From the NCBI GenBank assembly GCA_900767715.1, contig CAAGAD010000005.1, forward strand, positions 372,001 to 436,000: a stretch of DNA of 64,000 bases, written 5' to 3'. This DNA is from Clostridia bacterium (lineage in GTDB: Bacteria > Bacillota > Clostridia > Christensenellales > UBA1242). A program made the translations under genes and the position numbers. Under the pieces are notes generated by a model. It made no database searches. It worked only from the letters and a program-made list of their open reading frames with translations, and had not been told where the DNA came from. Positions 18,873 through 26,587 of the stretch are shown piece after piece (position 1 is the stretch's first letter; each line of letters begins with the position of its first letter).

Positions 18873-19066
18873 TAGCCTTTGACTGCTGTTATTTGACCAG
18901 CCAAAACTTCTTCGGCAGCCATCAAAATGGCATTGTTGGCGTTGTCATTCGTCATTGCTGGAATCTTCTTTTGCAATTCGCGAGCGCGACCAGCCATCAA
19001 TACTGTCAAGGCATATTTATTGCCTACCTTTTTTACCAAATCATCAATAGGTGGTTCAAATAACAT
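18872..19066 (-). CDS. rpoZ: RNA polymerase omega subunit
   Basis: Assists assembly of RNA polymerase by binding beta-prime. The product has 64 residues with the family pattern PPIDDLVKKVGNKYALTVLMAGRARELQ and a short C-terminal tail. AAGGAG precedes the ATG. It is the promoter-proximal gene of the priA-def operon. gmk, which normally precedes it, is absent here. Confidence 0.93.
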   Translation of the reverse strand: MLFEPPIDDLVKKVGNKYALTVLMAGRARELQKKIPAMTNDNANNAILMAAEEVLAGQITAVKG

Positions 19067-19199
19067 AATATTCTCCTTTTTTTAATGAAAATTATTTATT
19101 TAATTGTTTTATATCACATTTTTAAATTTTTGTAAAATATTTTTATATAATATTGCTCAAAAATATTATATTTAGGCTTTTTGGGCGTATTTTACGCAT

Positions 19200-19228
19200 T
19201 TGACAAACTATTTTTTTTTAAATATAAT
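19200..19228 (+). promoter_or_regulatory. Consensus promoter abutting a start codon (leaderless)
   Basis: TTGACA 19200-19205, 17-nt spacer, TATAAT 19223-19228. Only 7 nt separate the -10 box from the ATG at 19236, and no Shine-Dalgarno is present, so the mRNA is predicted to begin at or next to the AUG. Confidence 0.85.
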
Positions 19229-19235
19229 TTTAATT

Positions 19236-19676
19236 ATGGAAAATAAATTTATTGGTTTAATTAATCGAAATAATTGTGCATTTTTTAAAAAATATTTTGC
19301 CGAACAATTAAAAAGACTTGGAGACGATAAGGCTGAGTGCGTGTTCTGCGGGTTTAGCGAAGAAGGGCGTGTGAATTTGAAATTTTGCGTCGGGAACAAG
19401 AACGCGCTGATGATTTCTGTGGGCGATTACAACTGCAACGGAATTGAATATCTACCCTATGCGCAAGCGGTCAATCTTGATGAAATCTGGCTCGAAGCAT
19501 TCGGTGAATTTATTTCCAAAAATTACGCTAATTATTTGGACGAATATATTGCCGGATTTAACGAATTTAGGCGTGAGTTTATTGAGCAAAAATTGCAACG
19601 ACTAAAACGCGAACTCGACAATCAATCGCTCGAACTCGAAGCCAAATTAATCAACATTAAAAACGGACTTGAATAA
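19236..19676 (+). CDS. Hypothetical protein, predicted leaderless mRNA
   Basis: 146 residues, no recognised domain. The first third is asparagine/lysine/phenylalanine rich and AT-rich at the DNA level (MENKFIGLINRNNCAFF); the end is a charged helix (EFIEQKLQRLKRELDNQSLELE) that could form a coiled coil. No signal peptide or membrane segment. The ATG at 19236 is preferred over the earlier in-frame start at 19200, which lies inside the -35 box. It is flanked by divergent rpoZ and a good terminator. Confidence 0.65.
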   Translation: MENKFIGLINRNNCAFFKKYFAEQLKRLGDDKAECVFCGFSEEGRVNLKFCVGNKNALMISVGDYNCNGIEYLPYAQAVNLDEIWLEAFGEFISKNYANYLDEYIAGFNEFRREFIEQKLQRLKRELDNQSLELEAKLINIKNGLE

Positions 19677-19690
19677 GCCCGTTTTTTTAT
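19660..19690 (+). terminator. Terminator overlapping the end of the 19236 gene
   Basis: AACGG-ACTT / AAG-CCCGTT imperfect stem followed by T7. The 5' arm lies within the last codons and the loop region contains the stop codon. Confidence 0.75.
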
Positions 19691-19749
19691 TTTCTTTTCT
19701 TAAAATGATGAAACCAATTTGCGTTTTTGACTAAAATTTTGCGCACGTT

Positions 19750-20005
19750 TTAACTTACTTTTTTGTTGTACAAACTGGTGGTGATTCTTGCCCAGTCATA
19801 CAAATAGTATGTGTAGGTTGGTGTGTCCGTCGCCATCAAGATTACCTTGAAAACTCTTGCTATATGAACTGCCTATTGGTGTGAATGTTAACGTGTCGCC
19901 TTTCATATCTAGGTCGATACCTAGTTTGAAGTATTTGCCTGCGTAGGTTGTGCCATTATTTACAGATATACTCAGTCCTGCTAACTGGCTGGCTCTGGTT
20001 ATTAG
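19750..20005 (-). pseudogene. Frameshifted C-terminal remnant of a GLUG-type surface protein
   Basis: Minus-strand translation reads ITRASQLAGLSISVNNG, then YFKLGIDLDMKGDTLTF, then GSSYSKSFQGNLDGDGHT, a typical repeat of this surface-protein class. The frame then breaks: a +1 frame continues as YTYYLYDWARITTSLYNKK to a stop. No start codon or upstream gene remains. About 94 bp (19911-20004) is nearly identical to 44495-44588. The segment is related to the intact surface gene at 7518-11087. Confidence 0.75.
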
Positions 20006-20036
20006 TGGCGAGAATTACGAAAAATTATGATTGTAT

Positions 20037-20064
20037 TTGACAATTATTTAAAAAGGTGTATAAT
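20037..20064 (+). promoter_or_regulatory. Promoter with very short leader
   Basis: TTGACA 20037-20042, 16-nt spacer, TATAAT 20059-20064. ATG follows 13 nt later at 20078 with no ribosome site, implying a leader of about 6 nt. Confidence 0.8.
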
Positions 20065-20077
20065 GTAGTTCCAAATT

Positions 20078-20557
20078 ATGAAAAAAATTATATATACTCA
20101 ATATTTAGACAAAAACGCATTAAAGACATTTGCGCGCGAAAGTTATCTGGAAGGGTTCTTTCACGACAACCCATTCCGTCCATTCGACTACACACTTATA
20201 CCAATGAACTACAAGACTAAAATTAGGTATTACGAGCGTTGTGGAAAGGACAAAAACTGGGTCGAACTAGATTTCGACGCATATAGTATTAAATATGTGA
20301 CAGACAACAACAAGTCAATCGACTCCAAATCAGCAAAAGCCAGATTTAATAGGGAGATAACGAAGCAATGGCGTGCGCATCTTTATCGCACGCTAAAACA
20401 ACAAAGCGAAGAGTTGGCAGAAAGTTATTATAATAGCCTATTACACGATGCAAAAACAAGAAAGTTTGCCAACAATGAAGAGAAAGAAAAATATATTGAA
20501 GAGACTATTGAAACCTTGGAGGCGGCGAAGTCGGACAAGTCGATATATTCAATATAA
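20078..20557 (+). CDS. Hypothetical protein
   Basis: 159 residues, charged, without signal peptide or membrane segments. The N-terminal half contains many aromatic residues (LEGFFHDNPFRPFDYTLIPM), the C-terminal half is helical (KQQSEELAESYYNSLLHDAK). I recognise no family. It is monocistronic, lies between the GLUG remnant and convergent rnc, and shares the short-leader promoter arrangement with its neighbour at 19236. Confidence 0.65.
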   Translation: MKKIIYTQYLDKNALKTFARESYLEGFFHDNPFRPFDYTLIPMNYKTKIRYYERCGKDKNWVELDFDAYSIKYVTDNNKSIDSKSAKARFNREITKQWRAHLYRTLKQQSEELAESYYNSLLHDAKTRKFANNEEKEKYIEETIETLEAAKSDKSIYSI

Positions 20558-20624
20558 AATCGTTATGAACAACTAGCATTCGTGTTATATACGACTGACG
20601 CTTGCTAACAAAACTTTGACAACA

Positions 20625-20653
20625 AAAAAATGCACTATTTGAGTGCATTTTTT
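20625..20653. terminator. Bidirectional terminator between the 20078 gene and rnc
   Basis: AAAAAATGCACT / AGTGCATTTTTT perfect inverted repeat with a 5-nt loop. It serves both convergent genes and overlaps the last codons of rnc. Confidence 0.88.
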
Positions 20654-21336
20654 GTTAATTTTTCATAAGCCAAGCGGGCGCAATTCTTTTCGGCAATTTT
20701 CACCTTACTCCCCTTGCCATGTGCAAGGCGCTTGCCGTCCACGATAACGGTGACAGTAAAGGTTTCTTGTCCGCCCTTATTTATCTCGCTGGTGTGCTGG
20801 TATTCAATTTTCATCTTGTTGGCTTGGCAATATTCTTGCAAAATTGTCTTGTAATCGCCCTTGTCGTTGCCCGTCTTCAAAAACTCGTCAATGCCGAGCA
20901 TTTTTAGAATTGGGGCTTTTATCTTCTCAAAGCCGAACGAAAGAAACATTGCGCCAATCATTGCTTCCACCGTGTCGCAGAGCATTGCGTCGCTGACAGG
21001 CTTGTTTTTGCAACTGCGACCCAAGCGGAGTGCTTGTTCTAGGTGCATTGCGCGGGCGAAACCGGAAAGGGCTTGCTCGCAGACGAGTGCAGAGCGCATT
21101 TTGGAGAGCGAGCCTTCTGCCTTTTTGGTGTGGGCGTAAAGATATTCAGCAACAATGCAACCCAGCACGCTATCGCCCAAAAACTCGATACGCTCATTGC
21201 TGGTGAGATTATGGTCGTTGGCATACGAACTATGCGTCAGCGCCAAGTCTATGAGCGCTGGTTGGCTGGACAAAAAGGTGTTGAGAAAATCTTTGTATTT
21301 GCCCTTTGCCATTGTTTTCAAATCAAAATCTTGCAT
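20635..21336 (-). CDS. rnc: Ribonuclease III
   Basis: Double-strand-specific endoribonuclease that processes rRNA precursors and structured RNAs. It has 233 residues. The catalytic signature NERIEFLGDSVL sits near residue 47, with DTVEAMIGA further on (second acidic cluster). A C-terminal double-stranded RNA-binding domain starts near residue 155. GAGG precedes the ATG, which lies 1 nt beyond the plsX stop. acpP, often between plsX and rnc, is missing. Confidence 0.97.
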   Translation of the reverse strand: MQDFDLKTMAKGKYKDFLNTFLSSQPALIDLALTHSSYANDHNLTSNERIEFLGDSVLGCIVAEYLYAHTKKAEGSLSKMRSALVCEQALSGFARAMHLEQALRLGRSCKNKPVSDAMLCDTVEAMIGAMFLSFGFEKIKAPILKMLGIDEFLKTGNDKGDYKTILQEYCQANKMKIEYQHTSEINKGGQETFTVTVIVDGKRLAHGKGSKVKIAEKNCARLAYEKLTKNALK

Positions 21337-21337
21337 A

Positions 21338-22348
21338 CTACGCCTCGGGTTGAGTGTATTTTGCGACCGAGTCTTTGATGCGGTTGACCATATCTTTATC
21401 TACAAGATTGCTTGCTTGCATAATTGAGTTGCAGATTGTTTTGGCTTTGCTATCGCCGTGAGATTTCACTACTACTTTCTTCACGCCCAAGAATGGTGCG
21501 CCACCCGCTTCGTTATAGTTCATTGTTTGTTTGAGTTGCTTGAATGCACGTTTTTGGAAAAGTGCGCCCACTTTCGACCAGAAACCGCCCTTGATGGCTT
21601 TCTTCACTTCGCCCATCATAAAGAGTGCTGCGCCTTCAGTGGCTTTAAGCAGAACGTTGCCCGCAAAGCCGTCGCAAACCACGATGTCGGCGTCGCCCGA
21701 GAGTACTTCGCGCGCTTCCATATTGCCGATGAAATTGACACCACAATCTTTGAGCAGATTGAATGCTTCTTTGGTTAGGTCATTGCCCTTGCCTTCTTCC
21801 ACACCAACGTTTAAAAGTGCTACGCGTGGGTTATCATAGCCCATTGCCTTCATATATTCTGTGCCCATCTGCGCGAAATGTACAAGGTTGATAGGCTTGC
21901 TGTCCATATTAGCGCCACAGTCGATAAGAAGTACGTTTTTGCCCTTTTTGGTTGGCAAAATTGGTGCAAGTGCTGGACGAGAAACGCCGTCAATACGTCC
22001 CAGTCTTAGCGTTGCACCTGCAAGAGTCGCACCCGTACTGCCGGCACCGACGAACGCACTGATGTCGTCACGTGTGCGGAGCAAATCGAATGCCTTGACA
22101 AGCGACGAGTTGAGTTTGTTGCGGACTGCGGACACTGGGTGCTCGTTGTTCGTAATGATATCGGGAGCGTGCACAATTTCCACGCGGTTTGGGTCGGCGT
22201 TGTACGCGGTGAGTTGGTCGCGAATCGTCTTTTCGTCACCCGTGATGACCAAATTCAAATCTGCACGGGCTTCAAGAGCCATTGCGCAACCCATCAATAT
22301 TTCGTCTGGCGCGTAATCGCCACCAAATGCATCTACTACTATCTTCAT
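21338..22348 (-). CDS. plsX: Phosphate acyltransferase PlsX
   Basis: Makes acyl-phosphate from acyl-ACP for the PlsY step of phospholipid synthesis; peripheral membrane enzyme. It has 336 residues. The family start MKIVVDAFGGDYAP is present, along with EHP near residue 70, LIDCGANMDSKP, and VVCDGFAGNVLLK. The ribosome site is AGAGGTG. It follows rpmF after a terminator-like hairpin and is coupled to rnc. Confidence 0.97.
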   Translation of the reverse strand: MKIVVDAFGGDYAPDEILMGCAMALEARADLNLVITGDEKTIRDQLTAYNADPNRVEIVHAPDIITNNEHPVSAVRNKLNSSLVKAFDLLRTRDDISAFVGAGSTGATLAGATLRLGRIDGVSRPALAPILPTKKGKNVLLIDCGANMDSKPINLVHFAQMGTEYMKAMGYDNPRVALLNVGVEEGKGNDLTKEAFNLLKDCGVNFIGNMEAREVLSGDADIVVCDGFAGNVLLKATEGAALFMMGEVKKAIKGGFWSKVGALFQKRAFKQLKQTMNYNEAGGAPFLGVKKVVVKSHGDSKAKTICNSIMQASNLVDKDMVNRIKDSVAKYTQPEA

Positions 22349-22396
22349 AATTCACCTCTTGGCTTAAATATACCATCTTGGCTCGCTTTTGGCAAA

Positions 22397-22422
22397 CAAA
22401 AAACGCCTTTCGGCGTATTTTT
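22397..22422 (-). terminator. Terminator/attenuator between rpmF and plsX
   Basis: ACGCC-GAAA-GGCGT hairpin followed by T6 on the minus strand. It should make ribosomal-protein message exceed plsX-rnc message. Confidence 0.8.
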
Positions 22423-22426
22423 AAAA

Positions 22427-22621
22427 CTATTTGGTAGCGTCTGCCTTCTTGTCAGCCACTTTTTGTTCACCATCATAATAACCGCATTTCTTGCAAATTT
22501 GGTGAGCCACTTTCTTTTCGTGGCAATGTGGACAATCTACGACTGCTGGAACATTAACTTTCCAGTTAGCACTACGAGCGTGTTTTCTTGCTTTACTTGT
22601 TTTACCCTTAGGTACTGCCAT
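22427..22621 (-). CDS. rpmF: Large ribosomal subunit protein bL32
   Basis: 64 residues beginning MAVPKGKTSKARKHARSANW, the usual L32 start. A zinc-ribbon version with CPHC and CKKC pairs is present, so this is the zinc-containing (C+) paralog type. A full AGGAGG ribosome site precedes the ATG. It is the head of the rpmF-plsX-rnc cluster; the usual upstream YceD/DUF177 gene is not here. Confidence 0.97.
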   Translation of the reverse strand: MAVPKGKTSKARKHARSANWKVNVPAVVDCPHCHEKKVAHQICKKCGYYDGEQKVADKKADATK

Positions 22622-22725
22622 AATAACCTCCTATTGTATTTGCTTCGCATAGTGAAGCACTCTAACTTACTCTTGCATTATATCTCAAAATTTTGCGTCT
22701 GTCAACTACATTTGCCATATTTAGC

Positions 22726-22748
22726 ACAAAAAAAGGTCGGGCGACCTT
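22726..22748 (-). terminator. Terminator of the 22747 gene
   Basis: AAGGTCG / CGACCTT hairpin with a 2-nt loop, then T7 on the minus strand; the arm overlaps the stop codon. Confidence 0.85.
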
Positions 22749-23349
22749 ATTTTGTATTTTCGTTCATAAATGCTTGTTGAGATTTTTGAGTTTGGTAGGC
22801 ATATTTTAGCGCGTTGGTGAGCATTGTGTGCTTGCGATAGGTGTTCAAGTCGAAAATGAGAGTAACGTGGTCAGCATTGACATCATCAAAGCCATAGTAT
22901 AGGTTTTGGCTATTGTTTTCGCGGATAATGGTGAAACTGCGAAGGTCGTTCAATGCTTTGCCCGACTCGGTGCGAATGTCGCTTGGACGAATTTGGCAAG
23001 GCAACATCTCGCTAGAACGCACGTATTTGCCGTTGGCAGTGCGACGCTCGTAAACGATGAGCAAGTTGGCGTTTAGATTGGTTCTGTTGCGCATTGCTGT
23101 GGTGAGAGACTGCTCGAATGCCTGATTGTTCTGTCTGTCGTATGCACGGCTGGTAATGTCGGCGAACACTACGTCAATGCTCATCACATCGCGCAGTCCG
23201 TCCAAAAAGTAGCCACCTTTGACTGCTACGTGTTGCGCGCGAGGACGGGTTGGCTGTGCGTGTTTATCGTCATTGGCGTGCAAAAAACGCGCGTCTTGGC
23301 GTGTGCTAGACGATTCCGTACGGTTGAGCATATCCCTAACTAAACTCAT
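22747..23349 (-). CDS. Hypothetical protein
   Basis: 200 residues with AGGGGA upstream. The first 40 residues are polar and probably disordered, followed by a mixed alpha/beta region (YFLDGLRDVMSIDVVFADIT). No motif, signal peptide or membrane segment is recognised. It has its own terminator and no obvious operon partner. It is unrelated by eye to the three paralogs that follow. Confidence 0.65.
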   Translation of the reverse strand: MSLVRDMLNRTESSSTRQDARFLHANDDKHAQPTRPRAQHVAVKGGYFLDGLRDVMSIDVVFADITSRAYDRQNNQAFEQSLTTAMRNRTNLNANLLIVYERRTANGKYVRSSEMLPCQIRPSDIRTESGKALNDLRSFTIIRENNSQNLYYGFDDVNADHVTLIFDLNTYRKHTMLTNALKYAYQTQKSQQAFMNENTK

Positions 23350-23477
23350 ATTTTCCCCTGTCCCCTGTTTTTGAGACTTTTAGTATAACACATAAAAAAA
23401 TAAATTGCAATACTTTTTTAAATATTTTTTTCTAATTATATTATATATTCCCGTCCCGCCCCAAATGTGTATAAAAG

Positions 23478-23512
23478 AAAGAAACCCTATGCTAAGGGTT
23501 CTTTTTATTACT
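23478..23512 (-). terminator. Terminator of the three-paralog operon
   Basis: GAACCC / GGGTTC-like stem (one arm 23482-23493, other near 23499-23508) followed by a T-rich tract on the minus strand. Confidence 0.7.
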
Positions 23513-24077
23513 TTTCGTTAAATTTGTTGTGTAATTTGTCTTTTAACTCCACAACAAACTCGTCAAACTCACTGTCGGCATAATAGTCTGTTGTGTCTTC
23601 GCCGTCGATGATGCTGGCGATAAAGCCGTCCTTTGAGCATTCTAGCCTATACAAAATTTTTGTGTTCGAATTTTTTGTCGTCAGTTCAACCAAACTGCAT
23701 ATTCCGCTCGTTAAGTTTTTTTGCTCGAGGTTATTTTGTCCAAGAATGTTCAGCACGTTGTTTTTAAACTTGGCGAATTTCTCCTCAACAAGTTTTGCGT
23801 TTTTAAGGTAGTTGTAATATTCGTCGCAGAGTTTAAATTTAGCGTCCAAAACTTGATACAACTTAGCCAAGTCTAAGCGGTTTACAATTTCAATAGTTTG
23901 ATAATTGTCTTTGCCATATTTATAATTTTGAACGACCAACTTGTCGTTTACTTGCTTGTATGAGATTTTATCATAGTCCTTGCCCGCTCTTTCAAAAAAT
24001 AGGCATTCATTAAATGGCTTTATTGCGATGTCTGGATAGCGGTCTCTTAATTCAGTTATTAAATCTTCTAATTTCAT
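23508..24077 (-). CDS. Tandem paralog family protein 3
   Basis: 189 residues, cytoplasmic, no recognised domain. The C-terminus GFIASIIDGEDTTDYYADSEFDEFV is clearly the same as in the upstream neighbour. The N-terminal half carries an aromatic beta-like segment and a helical middle (KFKNNVLNILGQNNLEQKN). Its start overlaps the upstream stop (ATGA, 24074-24077), so translation is coupled. It is the third member of a run of diverged duplicates. Confidence 0.75.
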   Translation of the reverse strand: MKLEDLITELRDRYPDIAIKPFNECLFFERAGKDYDKISYKQVNDKLVVQNYKYGKDNYQTIEIVNRLDLAKLYQVLDAKFKLCDEYYNYLKNAKLVEEKFAKFKNNVLNILGQNNLEQKNLTSGICSLVELTTKNSNTKILYRLECSKDGFIASIIDGEDTTDYYADSEFDEFVVELKDKLHNKFNEK

Positions 24078-24655
24078 TTTTTCTCGTTGACTTTGTTGTT
24101 AATGGTAGATATCAAGTCTGCAATAAACTCATTAAACTCGGTGTCTGCGTTGTAATCGGTTGTGTTCTCGCCGTCGATGATGCTAACAATGAAGCCTCGT
24201 GGTGCGTGAAGAAGCCTATATACAATTTTGTTTTTTGTGTCCGTGCTATCTATATGCCCCATTACGCAATTGTCTAGGTTGTGCGTGGAGTGATCGCGCA
24301 CTTTATTTTTACGCAAGGTTGACATAATCTGCTTGTTTAGTTCATCAAGTTTTTTGCGAAGCGATTTTTTGTCTTGCTCTACGTCATAATAACTAGTCAT
24401 ATCTGCAATTTCTTTGTCGATATTGGCGAATAAATAATGCAAGTCACTTTCGCATTGTACATCCACATATTTGCCATCATATACACACGAGAAATCGGCT
24501 CTAATTTGCTGGTCTATCTTTCGCAAATTCACTCTGCAATACAATTTTCCGCCTTGGTTTAGGTCTAAAACATACACGCCACCAAAATTCGTGACGTCAA
24601 CTTCATACCTACTATATTTTTGTTTGATGTTATTTATTATATTTTCTATATTCAT
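24074..24655 (-). CDS. Tandem paralog family protein 2
   Basis: 193 residues. Same layout as its neighbours: N-terminal beta-rich domain with VYVLDLNQGGKLYCRV, a helical centre with KSLRKKLDELNKQIMSTL, and the signature end GFIVSIIDGENTTDYNADTEFNEFI. The ribosome site is weak. It lies 2 nt beyond the first paralog. Function unknown; the conserved acidic C-terminal block suggests a common binding role, which is inference. Confidence 0.75.
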   Translation of the reverse strand: MNIENIINNIKQKYSRYEVDVTNFGGVYVLDLNQGGKLYCRVNLRKIDQQIRADFSCVYDGKYVDVQCESDLHYLFANIDKEIADMTSYYDVEQDKKSLRKKLDELNKQIMSTLRKNKVRDHSTHNLDNCVMGHIDSTDTKNKIVYRLLHAPRGFIVSIIDGENTTDYNADTEFNEFIADLISTINNKVNEKK

Positions 24656-24657
24656 AT

Positions 24658-25242
24658 TTACTTTTGTGCTTCATAACCGATAATCGACAAAATTTTTGTA
24701 ATAAACTCATTAAACTCAGTGGCATTGTTAAATGTGTGTTCGCCGTTATCATCAATCATCATACAAAAGCCGTCATCGCCTAGGTATATGCGATATTCTA
24801 CACTTTTGTTGTTATCTGGGTTTACGACTTCACCTAGAACGCAATCATAGTAGCGATGATTGGATTCTATTTGGAGATTATACTCTTTCACTGTGAATTT
24901 AATTTGATTGTCTATTTTATCTAGCGCGTCTGCAACGCTGTCCTTATCTTCCAACAATTTATTACGCGAAAATTTTATGTCTATTTCCCTATTAATAGTT
25001 TGCTCCAAGGCGCTTAGGTCATCGGCTGTGCTTACGTTAAACGTTTGTTTATCTGCCGAACTCGTTATATGAACGGCGACCATAGTTTTATCTGTTTGAT
25101 TCAATATCAAACTACACAATATCGTGCCCTTTTGCTCAACACCAACGACCAGTGCGTCACCAACTCGCACTTCTCGCAATTTAAATTGAGAAAAGTTCTT
25201 TTTAAAATATTTCTTTATTTCTTTTATTGTCATAATTTTCAC
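24658..25242 (-). CDS. Tandem paralog family protein 1
   Basis: 194 residues, first gene of the three-paralog operon, with AGGTG upstream. The end GFCMMIDDNGEHTFNNATEFNEFI aligns with the corresponding block of the two downstream genes but is the most diverged. The central helical segment has the same position. No signal peptide or membrane segment. It is oriented like rnpB, which lies directly upstream and ends in its own terminator. Confidence 0.75.
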   Translation of the reverse strand: MKIMTIKEIKKYFKKNFSQFKLREVRVGDALVVGVEQKGTILCSLILNQTDKTMVAVHITSSADKQTFNVSTADDLSALEQTINREIDIKFSRNKLLEDKDSVADALDKIDNQIKFTVKEYNLQIESNHRYYDCVLGEVVNPDNNKSVEYRIYLGDDGFCMMIDDNGEHTFNNATEFNEFITKILSIIGYEAQK

Positions 25243-25293
25243 CTAAATGATAGTCTTGTGGTGGCAGTTTGTCAATACATTTTGTAACATTGA

Positions 25294-25320
25294 ACAAAAA
25301 AAACAGTCCGAGGACTGTTG
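25294..25320 (-). terminator. Terminator of rnpB
   Basis: AACAGTCC / GGACTGTT stem with a short loop, followed by T7 on the minus strand, immediately after the RNA's 3' end. Confidence 0.9.
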
Positions 25321-25650
25321 CAGTGAACTATAAGCCGAGTTCTGTATTTGATGGTCATCTATCTAGCCGTATTGTTGCCAACACGGTCAAGCGATACTTT
25401 TGAAGGTCTGGCGAGCAACCATTGACCTTACTTAATCTTGCTTCGGGTGGGGTTTACATTGCCACGCTAGTCACCTAGTGTGCGGTGAGCCCTTACCTCG
25501 CCTTTTCAACCTTACACTTGCGTGCGGTAATTTTCTGTTGCACTTTCCTTAAAGTCGCCTTCACTGGTAGTTAGCCAGCACCCTGCTCTATGAAGCCCGG
25601 ACTTTCCTCTCGACAGTTCTCATCACTGCCCAGCGACCATCTGTTCACGC
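25319..25650 (-). ncRNA. rnpB: RNase P RNA
   Basis: Catalytic RNA that removes 5' leaders from tRNA precursors. The minus strand contains the hallmark GAGGAAAGTCCGGGCTTC near the 5' end, the internal ACAGAAA, and the 3' conserved AGAACTCGGCTTATAGTT. The ends GTGAAC and GTTCAC pair to form P1, which sets the length at about 330 nt. It has its own promoter and terminator. End positions are approximate to a few bases. Confidence 0.96.
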
Positions 25651-25656
25651 ACATAT

Positions 25657-25684
25657 ATTATACCATAAAAAAAGTTGGTGTCAA
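25657..25684 (-). promoter_or_regulatory. Promoter of rnpB
   Basis: On the minus strand TTGACA (25684-25679), 16-nt spacer, TATAAT (25662-25657). The -35 box touches the dagK-like stop codon. Confidence 0.9.
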
Positions 25685-26587
25685 CTAGAAATTGACACCG
25701 TGGAACATTGGAATTTGCTTGTTGATAGTGAGAGTTTTATTCAAAAATTCACACTTCTCGCCATCGACTGTGAAATCGGCGTCGGCATGGTTTTCCAGTT
25801 TGACGCTGGACGTGTATAGGATATCTACGTCCTTGCTCTTCTTGACAGATTTTAGACCGAACAAGAAAAGCCTTGCCACCAAGTTGAATGCGCGCCAAAA
25901 GCCGAAAAAGCCTCTCTTGGCACGGCGAATTAGGACAATCTCCATTTTGCCGTCACTCAAACTGCTCTCGCCATTAATCATCTTGCCGGCTGTGGAGTAT
26001 GAGTTGAGCACAAGGCAAAGCATATACTTGCCCGAATACTTCTTGTCACCGTCGATTACGGACAGTGGCAAAAATTTGTGTGTGAAAAGCCCGCGCATAC
26101 CAACGAAGCCATACGCAAGGCGACCGAACACGGATTTGAGTTTTCGCGGTGTGGAGAACGAACTGCTGACGAAAATTCCGCCCGCAATGGTGTAAACGAT
26201 GTAGTCCTTGCCATCACTGATTAAGTCATAATTGAGCGTGTAACCACGCAAAATGATGTCGATTGCCTTGTCTAAATTTTTCGGCACGCGCAAATTGTGT
26301 GCCACGTCGTTGACTGTGCCGAGCGGAATGACGCCCATTGCGACATTTTTGCCACTCTTGGCAATGCCGTTGGCAACATAATGGACTGTGCCGTCACCAC
26401 CCACTGCCACAATTGTGTCGTGGTCGTCGCAAAGTGATTGCACCAAATCCGCCGTCAAGCCGTCTTGCAAAGTTTCAACCGCGTCGCAATCGTCAAACTT
26501 GGTACGCAAACGCTGTTGTATGTAAGGAATTTTTTTGCCAATTTTGCCACGCATTGCGCTTGGGTTGTAAACAATCACTGCTCTCAT
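25685..26587 (-). CDS. Diacylglycerol/lipid kinase, YegS/DagK family
   Basis: ATP-dependent lipid kinase family that recycles diacylglycerol or phosphorylates related lipids at the membrane. It has 300 residues. The nucleotide motif VAVGGDGTVHYVANG lies near residue 60, PLGTVNDVAHNL near residue 87, and the C-terminal end contains the family's DGEKCEF. The ATG overlaps the stop of the upstream U32 gene (26584-26587). The exact lipid substrate cannot be told from sequence. Confidence 0.9.
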   Translation of the reverse strand: MRAVIVYNPSAMRGKIGKKIPYIQQRLRTKFDDCDAVETLQDGLTADLVQSLCDDHDTIVAVGGDGTVHYVANGIAKSGKNVAMGVIPLGTVNDVAHNLRVPKNLDKAIDIILRGYTLNYDLISDGKDYIVYTIAGGIFVSSSFSTPRKLKSVFGRLAYGFVGMRGLFTHKFLPLSVIDGDKKYSGKYMLCLVLNSYSTAGKMINGESSLSDGKMEIVLIRRAKRGFFGFWRAFNLVARLFLFGLKSVKKSKDVDILYTSSVKLENHADADFTVDGEKCEFLNKTLTINKQIPMFHGVNF

